From contig JAHBUH010000007.1 of NCBI GenBank assembly GCA_019638185.1, positions 141,287 through 205,286 on the forward strand: 64,000 nt of DNA, written 5' to 3'. Each line of letters begins with the position of its first letter. The first letter of the stretch is position 1. Origin of the DNA: Leadbetterella sp. (GTDB lineage Bacteria > Bacteroidota > Bacteroidia > Cytophagales > Spirosomataceae). The notes under the pieces are model-generated. The model worked only from the letters and a program-made list of their open reading frames with translations, was not told the DNA's origin and searched no databases. Positions 25,074-34,015 of this stretch are shown here, in pieces. The position numbers and the translations under genes were made by a program.

Positions 25074-27356
25074 TCATATCCGTACTATCGCCTCTTCCAT
25101 ATTGTATATCATCTGGATGGTGTACATCAGTGCTACCGTTTTTTCATAATCTTTCACCGGGAGATCGCGGTACTCCCCTACTTTCAGGAGACCCGGTTTT
25201 TTCAGCTTCCGGAGTCGGGCGGTTTCCTGATCCCAATAGCCGGCCAGCACTTTCAGCTCCCGGCTGTCCGGTTCACGGCAAATGATCTTCCGGAATACCT
25301 CCCTGAGCACCTGGTCTGCGGGCCGGGAAGCCATTTCCTGGGCCAGCACGCGGGAGGCCTCCTGGATCACGGGATCGTTCAGCATCACCAGGGCCTGGAG
25401 GGGCGTGTTAGTAGCCAGGCGGGTCACTTCACACTGGTCGCGGTTACTGGCATCAAAGATCAGCATATTGGGCGGCGGTACCGTGCGCTTGATAAAGACG
25501 TACATCCCCCGCCGGTAAAGGTCAGTGCCGTCATCCTGCACGTAACGGGCCAGGCTGCCGCGGCCGGAAGTAGATTTCTCCCAGATGCCATCGGGCTGGT
25601 AGGGCTTAATGCTGGGTCCGCCGATCTCCGGGTTCAGCAGGCCGGAAGAAGACAGGGCCAGGTCACGCACCAGCTCGGCTTTCAGGCGGGTACGACTGCT
25701 ACGGGCCAGGTAGCGGTTTTGCGGGTCTTTGTCCAGGTGCTTCCGGGTCACTTTTGAGTCCTGGCGGTAGGTGGCCGAGGTCACCATCTTCCTGACCAGC
25801 CGTTTGATGTCCCAGTTATGTTCTCTAAAGTCCACGGCCAGCCAGTCCAGCAGCTCGGGATGCGAGGGCAGATCTCCCTGCATGCCGAAGTCACCCGTGG
25901 TGGCCACAATTCCCCGTCCGAAGAAATGCTCCCAAAGCCGGTTCACAAAAACCCGGGCGGTCAGGGGATTTTCCGGTGCAAACATCCATTTCACCAGGCC
26001 TTCGCGGTTACCGCCGTAGCGTGCTGCGCTAAAAGGCAGCACGGCCGCCGGCAGGCCTGCGGTAACTTCCGGGCCGGGGGCGTCGTAATTTCCCCGTTCC
26101 AGGAGGTAGGTTTTGCGCAGCCCTACCGAGTCTTTCATGACCATCACGTATACGTCAGCCGTATCTTTCTTATGGATAAAATTCAGGATGCCCCTGACCT
26201 CTTCCTGGCCGATTTTCAGGTTAGGCGGATCGGCAAACGAGGCATCAATGGTACCGAAAAGCCCCTTTTCCGGTACTTGGTTAAAGAAGGCGTAGGTGCT
26301 GAAATAGTCTTTCTGGCTGATGGGGTCAAACTTGTGGTCGTGGCATTTGGCGCACTCAAACGTCAGTGAGAGAAAGGCTTTTCCGAAGGTATTGGTCCGG
26401 TCTGTGACGTATTCGGAGCGGTACTCTTCGTCGATCACCCCGCCCTCCTGGGTGATTTTATGGTTCCGGTTAAAGCCGGTGGCCAGCAGGCTTTCGGTAT
26501 TCCGGTCTTTGATCAGGTCGCCGGCCAACTGGTAGGTCACAAATTTCCGGTAGGAATAATTCTGATTGAAGGCGTGGATCACCCAATCGCGCCAGGGCCA
26601 CATGGTCCGCAGGCCGTCGTCCTGGTAGCCATGCGAGTCCGCATAGCGGGCCACATCCATCCAGTCCAGGGCCATTCGCTCCCCGTAATGCTTACTTTTC
26701 AGCAACTCATCCACTATTTTTTCGAAGGCGTCAGTGCTCTTATCTTCCAGGAAACGGTCCTGCATTTCCACCGACGGCGGCAGGCCGGTCAGGTCCAGGC
26801 TCACCCGTTTCAGCAGGGCTTCCCGGCCGGCTTCTTCGGAGGGTTTTAAGCCGGCAGCCTGCATTTTGGGGTAAGTAAAATAGTCAATCTCGTTACGCAC
26901 CCAGTCTTCATCCGCCTCCGGAAGCGCCGTTTTCTGAGGCGGGATAAACGCCCAGTGCGGCTTATATTTGCCGCCCTGTTCTATCCATTTTTTGATGAGG
27001 CCTATTTCTTCTTCCGTGAGAGTGAGGTTAGCCTCCGCCGGCGGCATCCTTTGGGAGATATCTTTGGCGGTGATCCTCAAATAGATTTCTGATGTGGCCG
27101 GGCTGCCGGGTACGAGGGCGCGGGCATGGGGATTATCTTTTAAGGCGGCGTAGGCACCTTCCGGCGTGTCCAGTCGCAAGCCGGCTTCGCGCGTGTTAGC
27201 GTCCGGACCATGGCATTTGAAGCATTTATCCGAAAGTATGGGACGAATGTGGTAATTATAGTCTACTTCCGCGGAGCTGTCGGCCCGGTGGTTTCCCCGC
27301 TGGCAGCCCCATGCTGCCCAGCCGGTTAAGAGGAGTAAGAAGTACCTGATCCGCAT
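25074..27356 (-). CDS. DUF1549/DUF1553 lipoprotein with planctomycete cytochrome c domain
   Basis: A 760-residue protein with a lipoprotein signal (LLLLTGWAAWGC, lipid Cys at about residue 18). Residues about 33-125 form a PSCyt1 domain with the haem c motif CFKCH and a probable axial Met in SQRMPPAEANL. DUF1549 follows (about 150-360: RVSLDLTGLPPS, MDVARYADSHGYQDD, FECAKCHDHKFDPIS with a second CxxCH) and DUF1553 (about 450-700: PLTARVFVNRLWEHFFGRGI, DFGMQGDLPSHPELLDWLA). The catalytic role is unproven; the family is linked to polysaccharide-degrading or oxidising loci. First gene of the operon. The region upstream holds a palindromic repeat. Confidence 0.9.
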   Translation of the reverse strand: MRIRYFLLLLTGWAAWGCQRGNHRADSSAEVDYNYHIRPILSDKCFKCHGPDANTREAGLRLDTPEGAYAALKDNPHARALVPGSPATSEIYLRITAKDISQRMPPAEANLTLTEEEIGLIKKWIEQGGKYKPHWAFIPPQKTALPEADEDWVRNEIDYFTYPKMQAAGLKPSEEAGREALLKRVSLDLTGLPPSVEMQDRFLEDKSTDAFEKIVDELLKSKHYGERMALDWMDVARYADSHGYQDDGLRTMWPWRDWVIHAFNQNYSYRKFVTYQLAGDLIKDRNTESLLATGFNRNHKITQEGGVIDEEYRSEYVTDRTNTFGKAFLSLTFECAKCHDHKFDPISQKDYFSTYAFFNQVPEKGLFGTIDASFADPPNLKIGQEEVRGILNFIHKKDTADVYVMVMKDSVGLRKTYLLERGNYDAPGPEVTAGLPAAVLPFSAARYGGNREGLVKWMFAPENPLTARVFVNRLWEHFFGRGIVATTGDFGMQGDLPSHPELLDWLAVDFREHNWDIKRLVRKMVTSATYRQDSKVTRKHLDKDPQNRYLARSSRTRLKAELVRDLALSSSGLLNPEIGGPSIKPYQPDGIWEKSTSGRGSLARYVQDDGTDLYRRGMYVFIKRTVPPPNMLIFDASNRDQCEVTRLATNTPLQALVMLNDPVIQEASRVLAQEMASRPADQVLREVFRKIICREPDSRELKVLAGYWDQETARLRKLKKPGLLKVGEYRDLPVKDYEKTVALMYTIQMIYNMEEAIVRI

Positions 27357-27731
27357 GAAGTGAAAATGCCAGGCGATGAAGGTAGGAAAATATTTTTATA
27401 AATACACTGAATATTAATAAAAAATCTTTGTAAAAGGCAATTTGTCTTTCAGACGGACCTACTTTTCCGCATCGGCGGACCGTTTGTAAAAAAGTAGGCG
27501 GCAGCGGCCAACCGTAAAAAAACATTCACAAAGCGGTTTGCCGCCCGATAATGTCCTGACTAGCAGTCTGCCCTGAAAAATTTGATTACCAATATTTTAT
27601 AAACTTTCTCACTCTTTTGCCTATCAAATTATTCAAACGGACTATTTTGTGATATAAGGTACATTCTTATTTATTTCTCTCGGAATATGGTAATTTTCTG
27701 ATAGTTTTACCCTTGAAAAAACCTTTTTAGT
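27357..27731. other. 375-base divergent intergenic region
   Basis: It separates the DUF1553 operon from the DUF1080 gene. About 210 of its bases are one copy of the palindromic repeat (27455-27663). The remaining AT-rich flanks carry near-promoter motifs (for example TAATTTTC at about 27690) but none that matches consensus. No gene is seen; a short minus-strand frame over the repeat encodes no family. Confidence 0.7.
27455..27663. repeat. Nested-palindrome intergenic repeat, copy A
   Basis: Shares ordered blocks with copy B at 34999-35143: GGACCTACTTTT, AAAAAAGTAGGC, AAACATTCACAAA, ATAATGTCCT, CTGAAAA-TTTGATT, TTTTGCC, ATCAAATT, ACGGACTATTTTGTGA and ATAAGGTACA. CTGAAAAATTTGAT pairs imperfectly with ATCAAATTATTCAA, giving a long stem. 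This copy carries extra small palindromes (GCGGTTTGCCGC, GACTAGCAGTC) and a longer loop in the first hairpin. No coding potential. Confidence 0.78.
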
Positions 27732-28502
27732 ATGCGGTTATCCGGTTTGGTGACACTTATGCTGGTAGTGTGTTCGTGCAGTGCCACTAAAGAAAAAACG
27801 ATTTTTAATGGTAAGAACCTGGAGGGGTGGACGCCGAAGATTTATCATCATGTATATGGTGATAATTATGCGAATACGTTCCGGGTGGAGGATGGGCTCA
27901 TTAAGGTGCGGTATGATGGCTACGACCAGTTCAGGGAGCGCTACGGTCACTTGTTTTATAAGACGCCCTATTCGCATTTTCACCTGACGCTGGAGTATCG
28001 GTTTAGTGGTATCTGGCGGAAGGATGCCCCCTCATATACGCACCTGAATTCCGGGGTGATGTTTCATTCCCAGGACCCGGCTACTATCCTGAAGGAGCAG
28101 GACTGGCCCATTTCGGTGGAGATGCAGTTCCTGGCTGAAGAAAAGCCGGGCGTGCCCCGCCCTACCGGCAATATGTGCTCACCGGGTACCGACGTGGTTT
28201 ACCAGGGGCAGAAGTCGCCCAAACACTGTATCGATTCCCGTTCAAAAACCTATAAACCGGATGAATGGGTCAAAGCCGAGTTGATCGTTTACGGAGATTC
28301 CCTGGTGCAGCACCTCATTAACGGGGAAGTGGTGTTGGAATATACGAAACCCACTATAGGCGGTGGCGTGGTGAACGGCGCTGATCCGAAGATTTTTATC
28401 CCGGGAAAACCGCTGACCTCGGGTTATATCGGGCTGCAGAGCGAAGGCCAGGAAATTGATTTCCGGAATATCCGGATCCGGGATCTGAGTAAAAAGAAAT
28501 GA
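27732..28502 (+). CDS. DUF1080 lipoprotein (3-keto-disaccharide hydrolase-like)
   Basis: A 256-residue protein with a lipoprotein signal (LVTLMLVVCSC, lipid Cys at residue 15 or 17). The mature part is a single DUF1080 domain, a jelly-roll related to concanavalin-like lectins: TIFNGKNLEGWTPKIYHHVY, FHLTLEYRFSG, HLNSGVMFHSQDP, WPISVEMQFLAEE, VYGDSLVQHLINGEVVLEY and GYIGLQSEGQEIDFRNIRI. DUF1080 members include 3-keto-glycoside hydrolases that cleave C3-oxidised glycosides, the product of Gfo/Idh/MocA-type oxidation; that role here is inference. It is divergent from the DUF1553 operon, convergent with the NTF2-like gene, and outer-membrane or periplasm-facing. Confidence 0.87.
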   Translation: MRLSGLVTLMLVVCSCSATKEKTIFNGKNLEGWTPKIYHHVYGDNYANTFRVEDGLIKVRYDGYDQFRERYGHLFYKTPYSHFHLTLEYRFSGIWRKDAPSYTHLNSGVMFHSQDPATILKEQDWPISVEMQFLAEEKPGVPRPTGNMCSPGTDVVYQGQKSPKHCIDSRSKTYKPDEWVKAELIVYGDSLVQHLINGEVVLEYTKPTIGGGVVNGADPKIFIPGKPLTSGYIGLQSEGQEIDFRNIRIRDLSKKK

Positions 28503-28503
28503 C

Positions 28504-28558
28504 GGTGCCCGGAAAGGGACAGTTTATGGCAGTGGCGAACCGTCTCTTTCCAGGCACC
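28504..28558. terminator. Long stem-loop between convergent genes
   Basis: GGTGCC-C-GGAAAG-GGAC pairs with GTC-T-CTTTCC-A-GGCACC in one 17-step interrupted stem starting two bases after the DUF1080 stop. A second weaker hairpin (AAACCG...CGGTTT) lies at about 28571-28608. Probably bidirectional. Confidence 0.55.
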
Positions 28559-28628
28559 ATCGGTATTTCCAAACCGTGGGGCCTCTTTAGACAGCCCCTG
28601 CCGGTTTAACAACACCTTTTCAGATCAC

Positions 28629-29576
28629 CTACTTCTTCATCAGCATGCTCTCGCTGTAATACGCCGATTCGGAAATGATCTTTCCATTCTCGTCAAAACC
28701 CATGCTCAGGTGCATCGGCAGCATGATGGCCTTCTTATCTGACTTCCGCACCAGGTTTATTTTCCACCAGGAGAGCACTTCGCGGCCATTGTCCATCTCG
28801 TATTCCAGGTAATCCGGGTAACCTATCATATCGATGCTTTTAATCTCAAAAAGGGTTCGAAATTGCTCAATATTGGCCTTTTCTTCCGCTTTATTGCGTG
28901 TTTTCCCCCATTCCGTGTTAATGTCATAAAACTCGGCATTGTCGCCGTAGTAGCTCATGTACTGATCAATATCCCCTTTTTCCCAGGCGTACATGGCCTT
29001 GCGGGCGGTATTGACATTGGCATGGTGGTTATAGATGGTGCCGTTAGTGCGGTTAGAGAAGCTGGCAAAAATCTCATCCAGCACTTTCCCGTTAGCGTAA
29101 CTGATGATCCGTTTGATCTTACCTTCTTTGGTGACATAATAAATGCGGAAACCCGCCGCATCCAGCTTCACGCCTGTGGTCTTGTGCACCCCTTTCAGGA
29201 GTACCCAGTTTTGTACCACCACATCGCCGTTTTTGTTGTCTTTTTTGTATTCCAGGGCGTCAGGATAGGAACCGGGAATGGCCTCTATGGCAAAGTAGTC
29301 CAGCTGCCGGCTGTAATTCAGCAAAGTGCGCACATAGGTCAGCCTGTCTGATGACGGGAGCGCCGGGTCACTGGTGGTGCCGTTATACGCCTTAAAATCA
29401 TCGGTTAAAAGACCGGACATTTTTGCGGAATCGCCTTCTACCGTGGCTTTCTCAAAAGCGGTCACCACTTTAAGGGCGGGATGGTCTATGTAAACGGTGC
29501 CGTTCTCATTTTTCTGGGCTGAAACGGTCAATATCCCGGGAAGGACCAGGGCTAAAAAACATACTACTCTTTTCAT
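28629..29576 (-). CDS. Exported protein with two NTF2-like (SnoaL-type) domains
   Basis: A 315-residue protein with a signal peptide (MKRVVCFLALVLPGILTVSA). Two SnoaL/NTF2-like units follow in tandem: about residues 30-165 (VVTAFEKATVEGDSAKMSGL, LTDDFKAYNG) and about 185-310 (ARKAMYAWEKGDIDQYMSYY, GDNAEFYDINTEWGKTRNKA, MHLSMGFDENGKIISESAYY). Each has the helix-helix-sheet rhythm of a cone-shaped fold that binds small ligands or acts as a scaffold. No catalytic residue can be assigned. The product is expected in the periplasm. It is divergent from the hybrid sensor gene with 208 bases between, so the sensor may control it. Confidence 0.75.
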   Translation of the reverse strand: MKRVVCFLALVLPGILTVSAQKNENGTVYIDHPALKVVTAFEKATVEGDSAKMSGLLTDDFKAYNGTTSDPALPSSDRLTYVRTLLNYSRQLDYFAIEAIPGSYPDALEYKKDNKNGDVVVQNWVLLKGVHKTTGVKLDAAGFRIYYVTKEGKIKRIISYANGKVLDEIFASFSNRTNGTIYNHHANVNTARKAMYAWEKGDIDQYMSYYGDNAEFYDINTEWGKTRNKAEEKANIEQFRTLFEIKSIDMIGYPDYLEYEMDNGREVLSWWKINLVRKSDKKAIMLPMHLSMGFDENGKIISESAYYSESMLMKK

Positions 29577-29686
29577 AACAATGGTTTTTAATAGTTAAAA
29601 ATTATTACTCCCCAAAGGTCATATCCGACAAGCTCGTTTTGTGAGGAGATTCCCCGCTTCTGATGCTACATTCCGGTCTTTTTTAC

Positions 29687-29715
29687 CCGGACAAACCGCC
29701 CATGATCCGGACAAA
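29687..29715 (+). promoter_or_regulatory. Paired direct repeats upstream of the hybrid sensor gene
   Basis: CCGGACAAA occurs at 29687-29695 and 29707-29715, exactly 20 bases apart and so on the same helix face, 70-98 bases before the sensor ATG. Such paired sites suit an AraC-type DNA-binding dimer. Confidence 0.45.
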
Positions 29716-29784
29716 TCCGTCTTTTTACATGCGAAGCCCGAAAAAGTGTACCGGGTTATGTTATAAGCGGTTATCTTTACTGAT

Positions 29785-32700
29785 ATGATCAAGGGCCCCT
29801 ATATTCATTTCCTGTTCTTCATTTTCATCTGCGGAAATGTGGCTTTTGCACAGCCGGGTACGGGCTTTGAAGTCATCTCCACAGCACAGGGGCTTTCGCA
29901 GGGACTGATCAATGACATGATCCAGGACCGGGAGGGCTTCATCTGGATAGCTACCAAAGGCGGACTGAACCGCTACGACGGCTATAGCTTCAAGATCTTC
30001 ACGAACGATCCCCAGGATGCCCTCTCTATCAGCAGTAATTCCATCAGCACCCTGCTGGAAGACCGGATGGGGAGATTATGGATAGGTACCTACGATGGCG
30101 GCGTTAATGTTTATGATAAAAAGACCGGGCATTTTCTCCGGATCGGGCAAGGGTCCGGCCTCTCCAGTAACCGCATTGAATCTGACATGGCAGAACTGCC
30201 TGACGGACGCATCCTGGTCAGCCCGCAGGGAGGCCGCATCAATATTATTTCACTATCCGATGCCGGCAAGCCCCTTATCTCGTCATTAGATATTCCCGGA
30301 AACCGCAGCGCCCAATGGGTTTTAAAGGATGAAAAGGGCCTGATCTGGATCAAGTGCCCCGATCATACTATTTATACTTTTAACCCTGCCACTTCGGGGT
30401 TCGGGCTTTTATTTGACGGGCACCGTTTTACAGCACTCATCGAAAAAACCGGCCGGTTTGTTTCTGCAAAATTCAGCCAGTCGGTTAACACAAAGGTCAT
30501 TCCGGATATCCGGTCGGGGTTTATTGATTCCACCGGTAACCTGGTGGCCTCTTTCCTTACCGGAAAAGGAGGAAAGCTGCTGATGGATCATCGCTTTCCG
30601 CTGGAAACGGGTACTCTGGGCTGTAATATCTTCGATTTCAGTTCAATAAAAGCCGGAGACGATATGAATCCCGTTTATGCCCGTAACCTGAAAACGGAGG
30701 TCAGAGATCAAAATATCAAGTGTCTCCTGCTGGACCGGTCAGGGGTGCTGTGGGTAGGCACCATGGGGCATGGTATCTATAAATACCGGATCCGAAGCGA
30801 CCGTTTCTTCCCCCTGCTGCCCCATATGAGCATCCAGCGGCTAAGTACCTGGGATAAAGACAAGGTCTATGTACAGGGGTGGAGAACGGCGAAACTGCTC
30901 AATGCGCAGGGAGAAGAACTCCGAAGCCCGGTAGAAGCGGCGGTGAGCAATGCCCCGGCCTACATGAAAGTGCTGAAGGCCGCGAACGGCGACTACTGGA
31001 TGTACTGGAACGGGGTAAAAAAAATGGTCCGGTATACAGCAGACATGAAATTAGCCGCTACTTACCCGGAACCCGTAGATCCGACCATCACAGAACAGCT
31101 GCAACCCCTGATAGAAGACCGCCGGGGCCGGATATGGGTGTGCGGTGCCAATGGCTCCCTGGCCCAGGTAAATCCGGCTACCGGCAGGCTTTCAAAGTTT
31201 GTGATTAACACCGCACAATATACCGGCACCACTGCCCTTACCCAAACCAATGCCTTCTACGAAGACGGGCAGGGCATTTTCTGGCTGGGTACGGAACACG
31301 GTTTTGCCCGGCTGGAATTTCAGGATGATCAGACCATGCCCCACATAAAATGGTTTAAAAATATTCCCGGCGATCCCCGTTCTCTCAGCTATAATTATGT
31401 TTCCTGGTTTACCGATGACCCCCGGAATCCCGATTACCTATGGGTCTGCACTAAAGGCGGCGGCCTTAACCGTATCCAAAAATCTACCGGGGAATTTATT
31501 CATTACACAACGAAAAACGGGCTGCCTAACGACGTGGTATACGGCGTGCTGGCCGACAAAGCCGGCAACCTGTGGGGCAGTACCAATAAAGGGTTATTTT
31601 GCCTGCCGGCAGGGAACAAAAAAGAAATACGGGTCTTCACCACCAGCGATGGCCTGCAGGCCGACGAATTTAACACCAATGCTTTTACCGCCCTTCCGGA
31701 CGGCCACCTGGTGTTCGGCGGGGTAAACGGCCTCAATATTTTCAACCCTCAAAAAGTGCTGGCCTCCGGCTTTACCCCCGGGGTGTTTATCACCGGTATC
31801 CAGATAGGCAATAAAAACGTACTGCCTGGCGATGAAACCGGCGTACTGACCCAAACTATTGAGCAAACCTCCTCCATTACACTTCACTATTTGCAGGATG
31901 TACTGACCCTGGAATTCTCCTCCCTCGATTTTACGGCGCCCCTGCAGAATAAATACCGCTACCGCCTGATAGGTATCGATAAAGAATGGGTAGAGAGCGG
32001 CACCCGTCGTACGGCCACCTATGTTCACCTGCCCTCCGGCAACTACATTTTCAAGGTCCAGGGAAGCAACAGCCAGGGCATCTGGAGCGATCAGGTTGCC
32101 GAATTAAAAATAAAGGTATTGCCGCCCTGGTGGTTAAGCTGGTGGGCCTACGGGGTCTATGCCTTACTGGCCGCAGGGCTGATCCGGGCCTATCTCCGGT
32201 TTAATGTTAACAAAGCCCGGCTGCAGTCGCAACTGAACTACGAGCAGATCGAGGCCAAACGGGTAAAAGAGCTGGACACCATTAAAACCCAACTGTATAC
32301 CAATATCACCCACGAGTTCCGCACCCCGCTTACGGTGATCCTGGGCATGGCGCAGCAGGTGATGGACAAGCCCTCCGAACAGTTTGAAACCCGGATGGAG
32401 ATGATCGTGCGGAACGGCCGCAACCTGCTGAACCTGGTGAATCAGCTACTGGATCTTTCCAAGCTGGAAACCGGCAAAATGCAACTAAACGTATCAGGCG
32501 GGGACGTTATCGGGTTTCTGCGTTACGTGGTGGAGTCGTTCCAGTCGCTGGCCGAAAGCCAGCAGAAGCAACTGCATTTTTTAACGGACCTGGATGCGCT
32601 GTATATGAAGTATGACCGGGAAAAACTGCGGCAGATAGTAACTAACCTGCTCTCGAATGCCATAAAGTTCACCCCCGAGAAAGGCAATATCTATATCGGG

Positions 32701-33927
32701 GTATTGGAGAACCCGGATCCTGACGACAGCACCACCCTCCTTATCAAAGTAAAAGATACCGGCATAGGAATCCCCCCCGAAGAACTGCCCTATGTGTTTG
32801 ACCGTTTCTACCGGGCCGATAACAGTCACACCCGCAAAACCGAAGGTACGGGTATCGGCCTGGCCCTGACCAAGGAGCTGGTCAAGTTAATGGACGGCAC
32901 CATTACGGTAAAGAGCCCGCCGGCCGGGGCCCATAAAGGCAGCGAGTTTACGGTAGCGCTTGCCTTAAAAAGGGTGGAGCCCGGTGACCTGAAAAAAGGG
33001 ATAATTCCCGCGCCACAGACGCGCGTGAACTCCCCTGTAGCTGAAAAGGGGGCAGAGGCCACAGGCGAGTTGAATGAGAAGAAAAAAGAGGTGATTCCCC
33101 AGGTGCCACAGGCAGCCGCGAACCCTCCCCTGCCGGAACGGAAAGACGCCACACTCCCGCTGATCCTGCTGGTGGAAGATAACGCCGATGTGGTGGCATA
33201 CACGGCCTCCTGCCTGCCCGATTACCGGCTGGCCGTAGGTAAAGACGGCCGGGAGGGCCTGGAAATCGCCACCGACATTATTCCCGACCTGATCATCAGC
33301 GATGTCATGATGCCTTACATGGATGGTTTTGAGCTGGTGCACCGGCTGCGCCAGGATGAAAGTACCAGCCACGTCCCGGTGATCCTGCTCACCGCCAAAA
33401 CAGACATCGCCAGCAAGATAGAGGGCATACAGCAGGGCGCTGACGCCTACCTGGAGAAACCCTTTCACAAGGAAGAGCTGCAGGCGCGGATCAGGAAGCT
33501 GCTGGAAATGCGCCAAAATCTACAGCAGTATTACCTTAAAAAGGCCGGTTTGAGCAGTGATCCGGCCGTACCCGCCGGCACCGTTCCTGACCCCACCCTG
33601 GACCCGGAAAACAGCTTCGTGAAACGGGTACGCGAAGCCATAGAGCAGAATTTTACCGATGTAAATTTCACCGTGGAAAAACTGTGCAAGCTGGTTTTCA
33701 TGAGCCACTCCCAGCTGCACCGGAAGTTAGATGCCCTCACAGGCTGCTCCCCGAACCGCTTCATCCGGCTGATCCGCCTGAACAAAGCCAAAACGCTGCT
33801 GCTGAACCCGGAAAACAGCATCGCCGCAGCAGCCCTGGAGTGCGGCTACCAGGATCCGGGGTATTTTGCACGGGTGTTTAAGCAGGAGTTCGGGGTGACG
33901 CCGCAGGAGTGGAGAACCGGGAGATAG
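29785..33927 (+). CDS. Hybrid two-component system (sensor kinase, receiver, AraC output)
   Basis: A 1380-residue one-protein signalling system. After a signal peptide (about 1-22) come Reg_prop propeller repeats (SQGLINDMIQDREGFIWIAT, KGGLNRYDGYSF, GVLWVGTMGHGIYKY) to about residue 690, a Y_Y_Y domain (KYRYRLIGIDKEWVES), one membrane helix (about 782-803), HisKA with the phospho-His in NITHEFRTPLTVILG (about 843), HATPase (KLRQIVTNLLSNAIKFTPEK, DTGIGIPPEELPYVFDRFY), a proline-rich linker, a receiver with Asp in PDLIISDVMMPYMDGF (about 1173) and an AraC HTH (about 1276-1379). Periplasmic ligand, cytoplasmic DNA output. In Bacteroidota these often regulate glycan loci; targets here could be itself and the divergent NTF2-like gene. 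Confidence 0.95.
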   Translation: MIKGPYIHFLFFIFICGNVAFAQPGTGFEVISTAQGLSQGLINDMIQDREGFIWIATKGGLNRYDGYSFKIFTNDPQDALSISSNSISTLLEDRMGRLWIGTYDGGVNVYDKKTGHFLRIGQGSGLSSNRIESDMAELPDGRILVSPQGGRINIISLSDAGKPLISSLDIPGNRSAQWVLKDEKGLIWIKCPDHTIYTFNPATSGFGLLFDGHRFTALIEKTGRFVSAKFSQSVNTKVIPDIRSGFIDSTGNLVASFLTGKGGKLLMDHRFPLETGTLGCNIFDFSSIKAGDDMNPVYARNLKTEVRDQNIKCLLLDRSGVLWVGTMGHGIYKYRIRSDRFFPLLPHMSIQRLSTWDKDKVYVQGWRTAKLLNAQGEELRSPVEAAVSNAPAYMKVLKAANGDYWMYWNGVKKMVRYTADMKLAATYPEPVDPTITEQLQPLIEDRRGRIWVCGANGSLAQVNPATGRLSKFVINTAQYTGTTALTQTNAFYEDGQGIFWLGTEHGFARLEFQDDQTMPHIKWFKNIPGDPRSLSYNYVSWFTDDPRNPDYLWVCTKGGGLNRIQKSTGEFIHYTTKNGLPNDVVYGVLADKAGNLWGSTNKGLFCLPAGNKKEIRVFTTSDGLQADEFNTNAFTALPDGHLVFGGVNGLNIFNPQKVLASGFTPGVFITGIQIGNKNVLPGDETGVLTQTIEQTSSITLHYLQDVLTLEFSSLDFTAPLQNKYRYRLIGIDKEWVESGTRRTATYVHLPSGNYIFKVQGSNSQGIWSDQVAELKIKVLPPWWLSWWAYGVYALLAAGLIRAYLRFNVNKARLQSQLNYEQIEAKRVKELDTIKTQLYTNITHEFRTPLTVILGMAQQVMDKPSEQFETRMEMIVRNGRNLLNLVNQLLDLSKLETGKMQLNVSGGDVIGFLRYVVESFQSLAESQQKQLHFLTDLDALYMKYDREKLRQIVTNLLSNAIKFTPEKGNIYIGVLENPDPDDSTTLLIKVKDTGIGIPPEELPYVFDRFYRADNSHTRKTEGTGIGLALTKELVKLMDGTITVKSPPAGAHKGSEFTVALALKRVEPGDLKKGIIPAPQTRVNSPVAEKGAEATGELNEKKKEVIPQVPQAAANPPLPERKDATLPLILLVEDNADVVAYTASCLPDYRLAVGKDGREGLEIATDIIPDLIISDVMMPYMDGFELVHRLRQDESTSHVPVILLTAKTDIASKIEGIQQGADAYLEKPFHKEELQARIRKLLEMRQNLQQYYLKKAGLSSDPAVPAGTVPDPTLDPENSFVKRVREAIEQNFTDVNFTVEKLCKLVFMSHSQLHRKLDALTGCSPNRFIRLIRLNKAKTLLLNPENSIAAAALECGYQDPGYFARVFKQEFGVTPQEWRTGR

Positions 33928-33934
33928 TCTTCTA

Positions 33935-34015
33935 TTACTCTGACCAAACAGCCAGCTCGTAGCCGTCCGGGTCGGTAAATTGAAAACGTTTACCTCCGGG
34001 GAAACTATTTGTACA
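33935..34015 (-). pseudogene. VOC (glyoxalase-like) gene fossil, C-terminal end only
   Basis: Directly after the hemB stop, and in the same frame, the minus strand reads NSFPGGKRFQFTDPDGYELA followed by VWSE and TAA. The F.DPDG.E...W pattern is the classic C-terminus of VOC proteins. About 25 codons remain; the rest of the gene and any start are gone. It cannot make a functional protein. Confidence 0.7.

Noticed and set aside
27256-27525. Minus-strand 89-codon frame across the intergenic repeat
   Set aside because: It covers the palindromic element and the 5' end of the DUF1553 gene, and its sequence follows from the hairpin bases.
4814-28558. The GTGCCCGG-containing terminators at 4814 and 28504 as a repeat family
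   Set aside because: Only about eight bases are shared; stems and loops differ, so they look like independent terminators.
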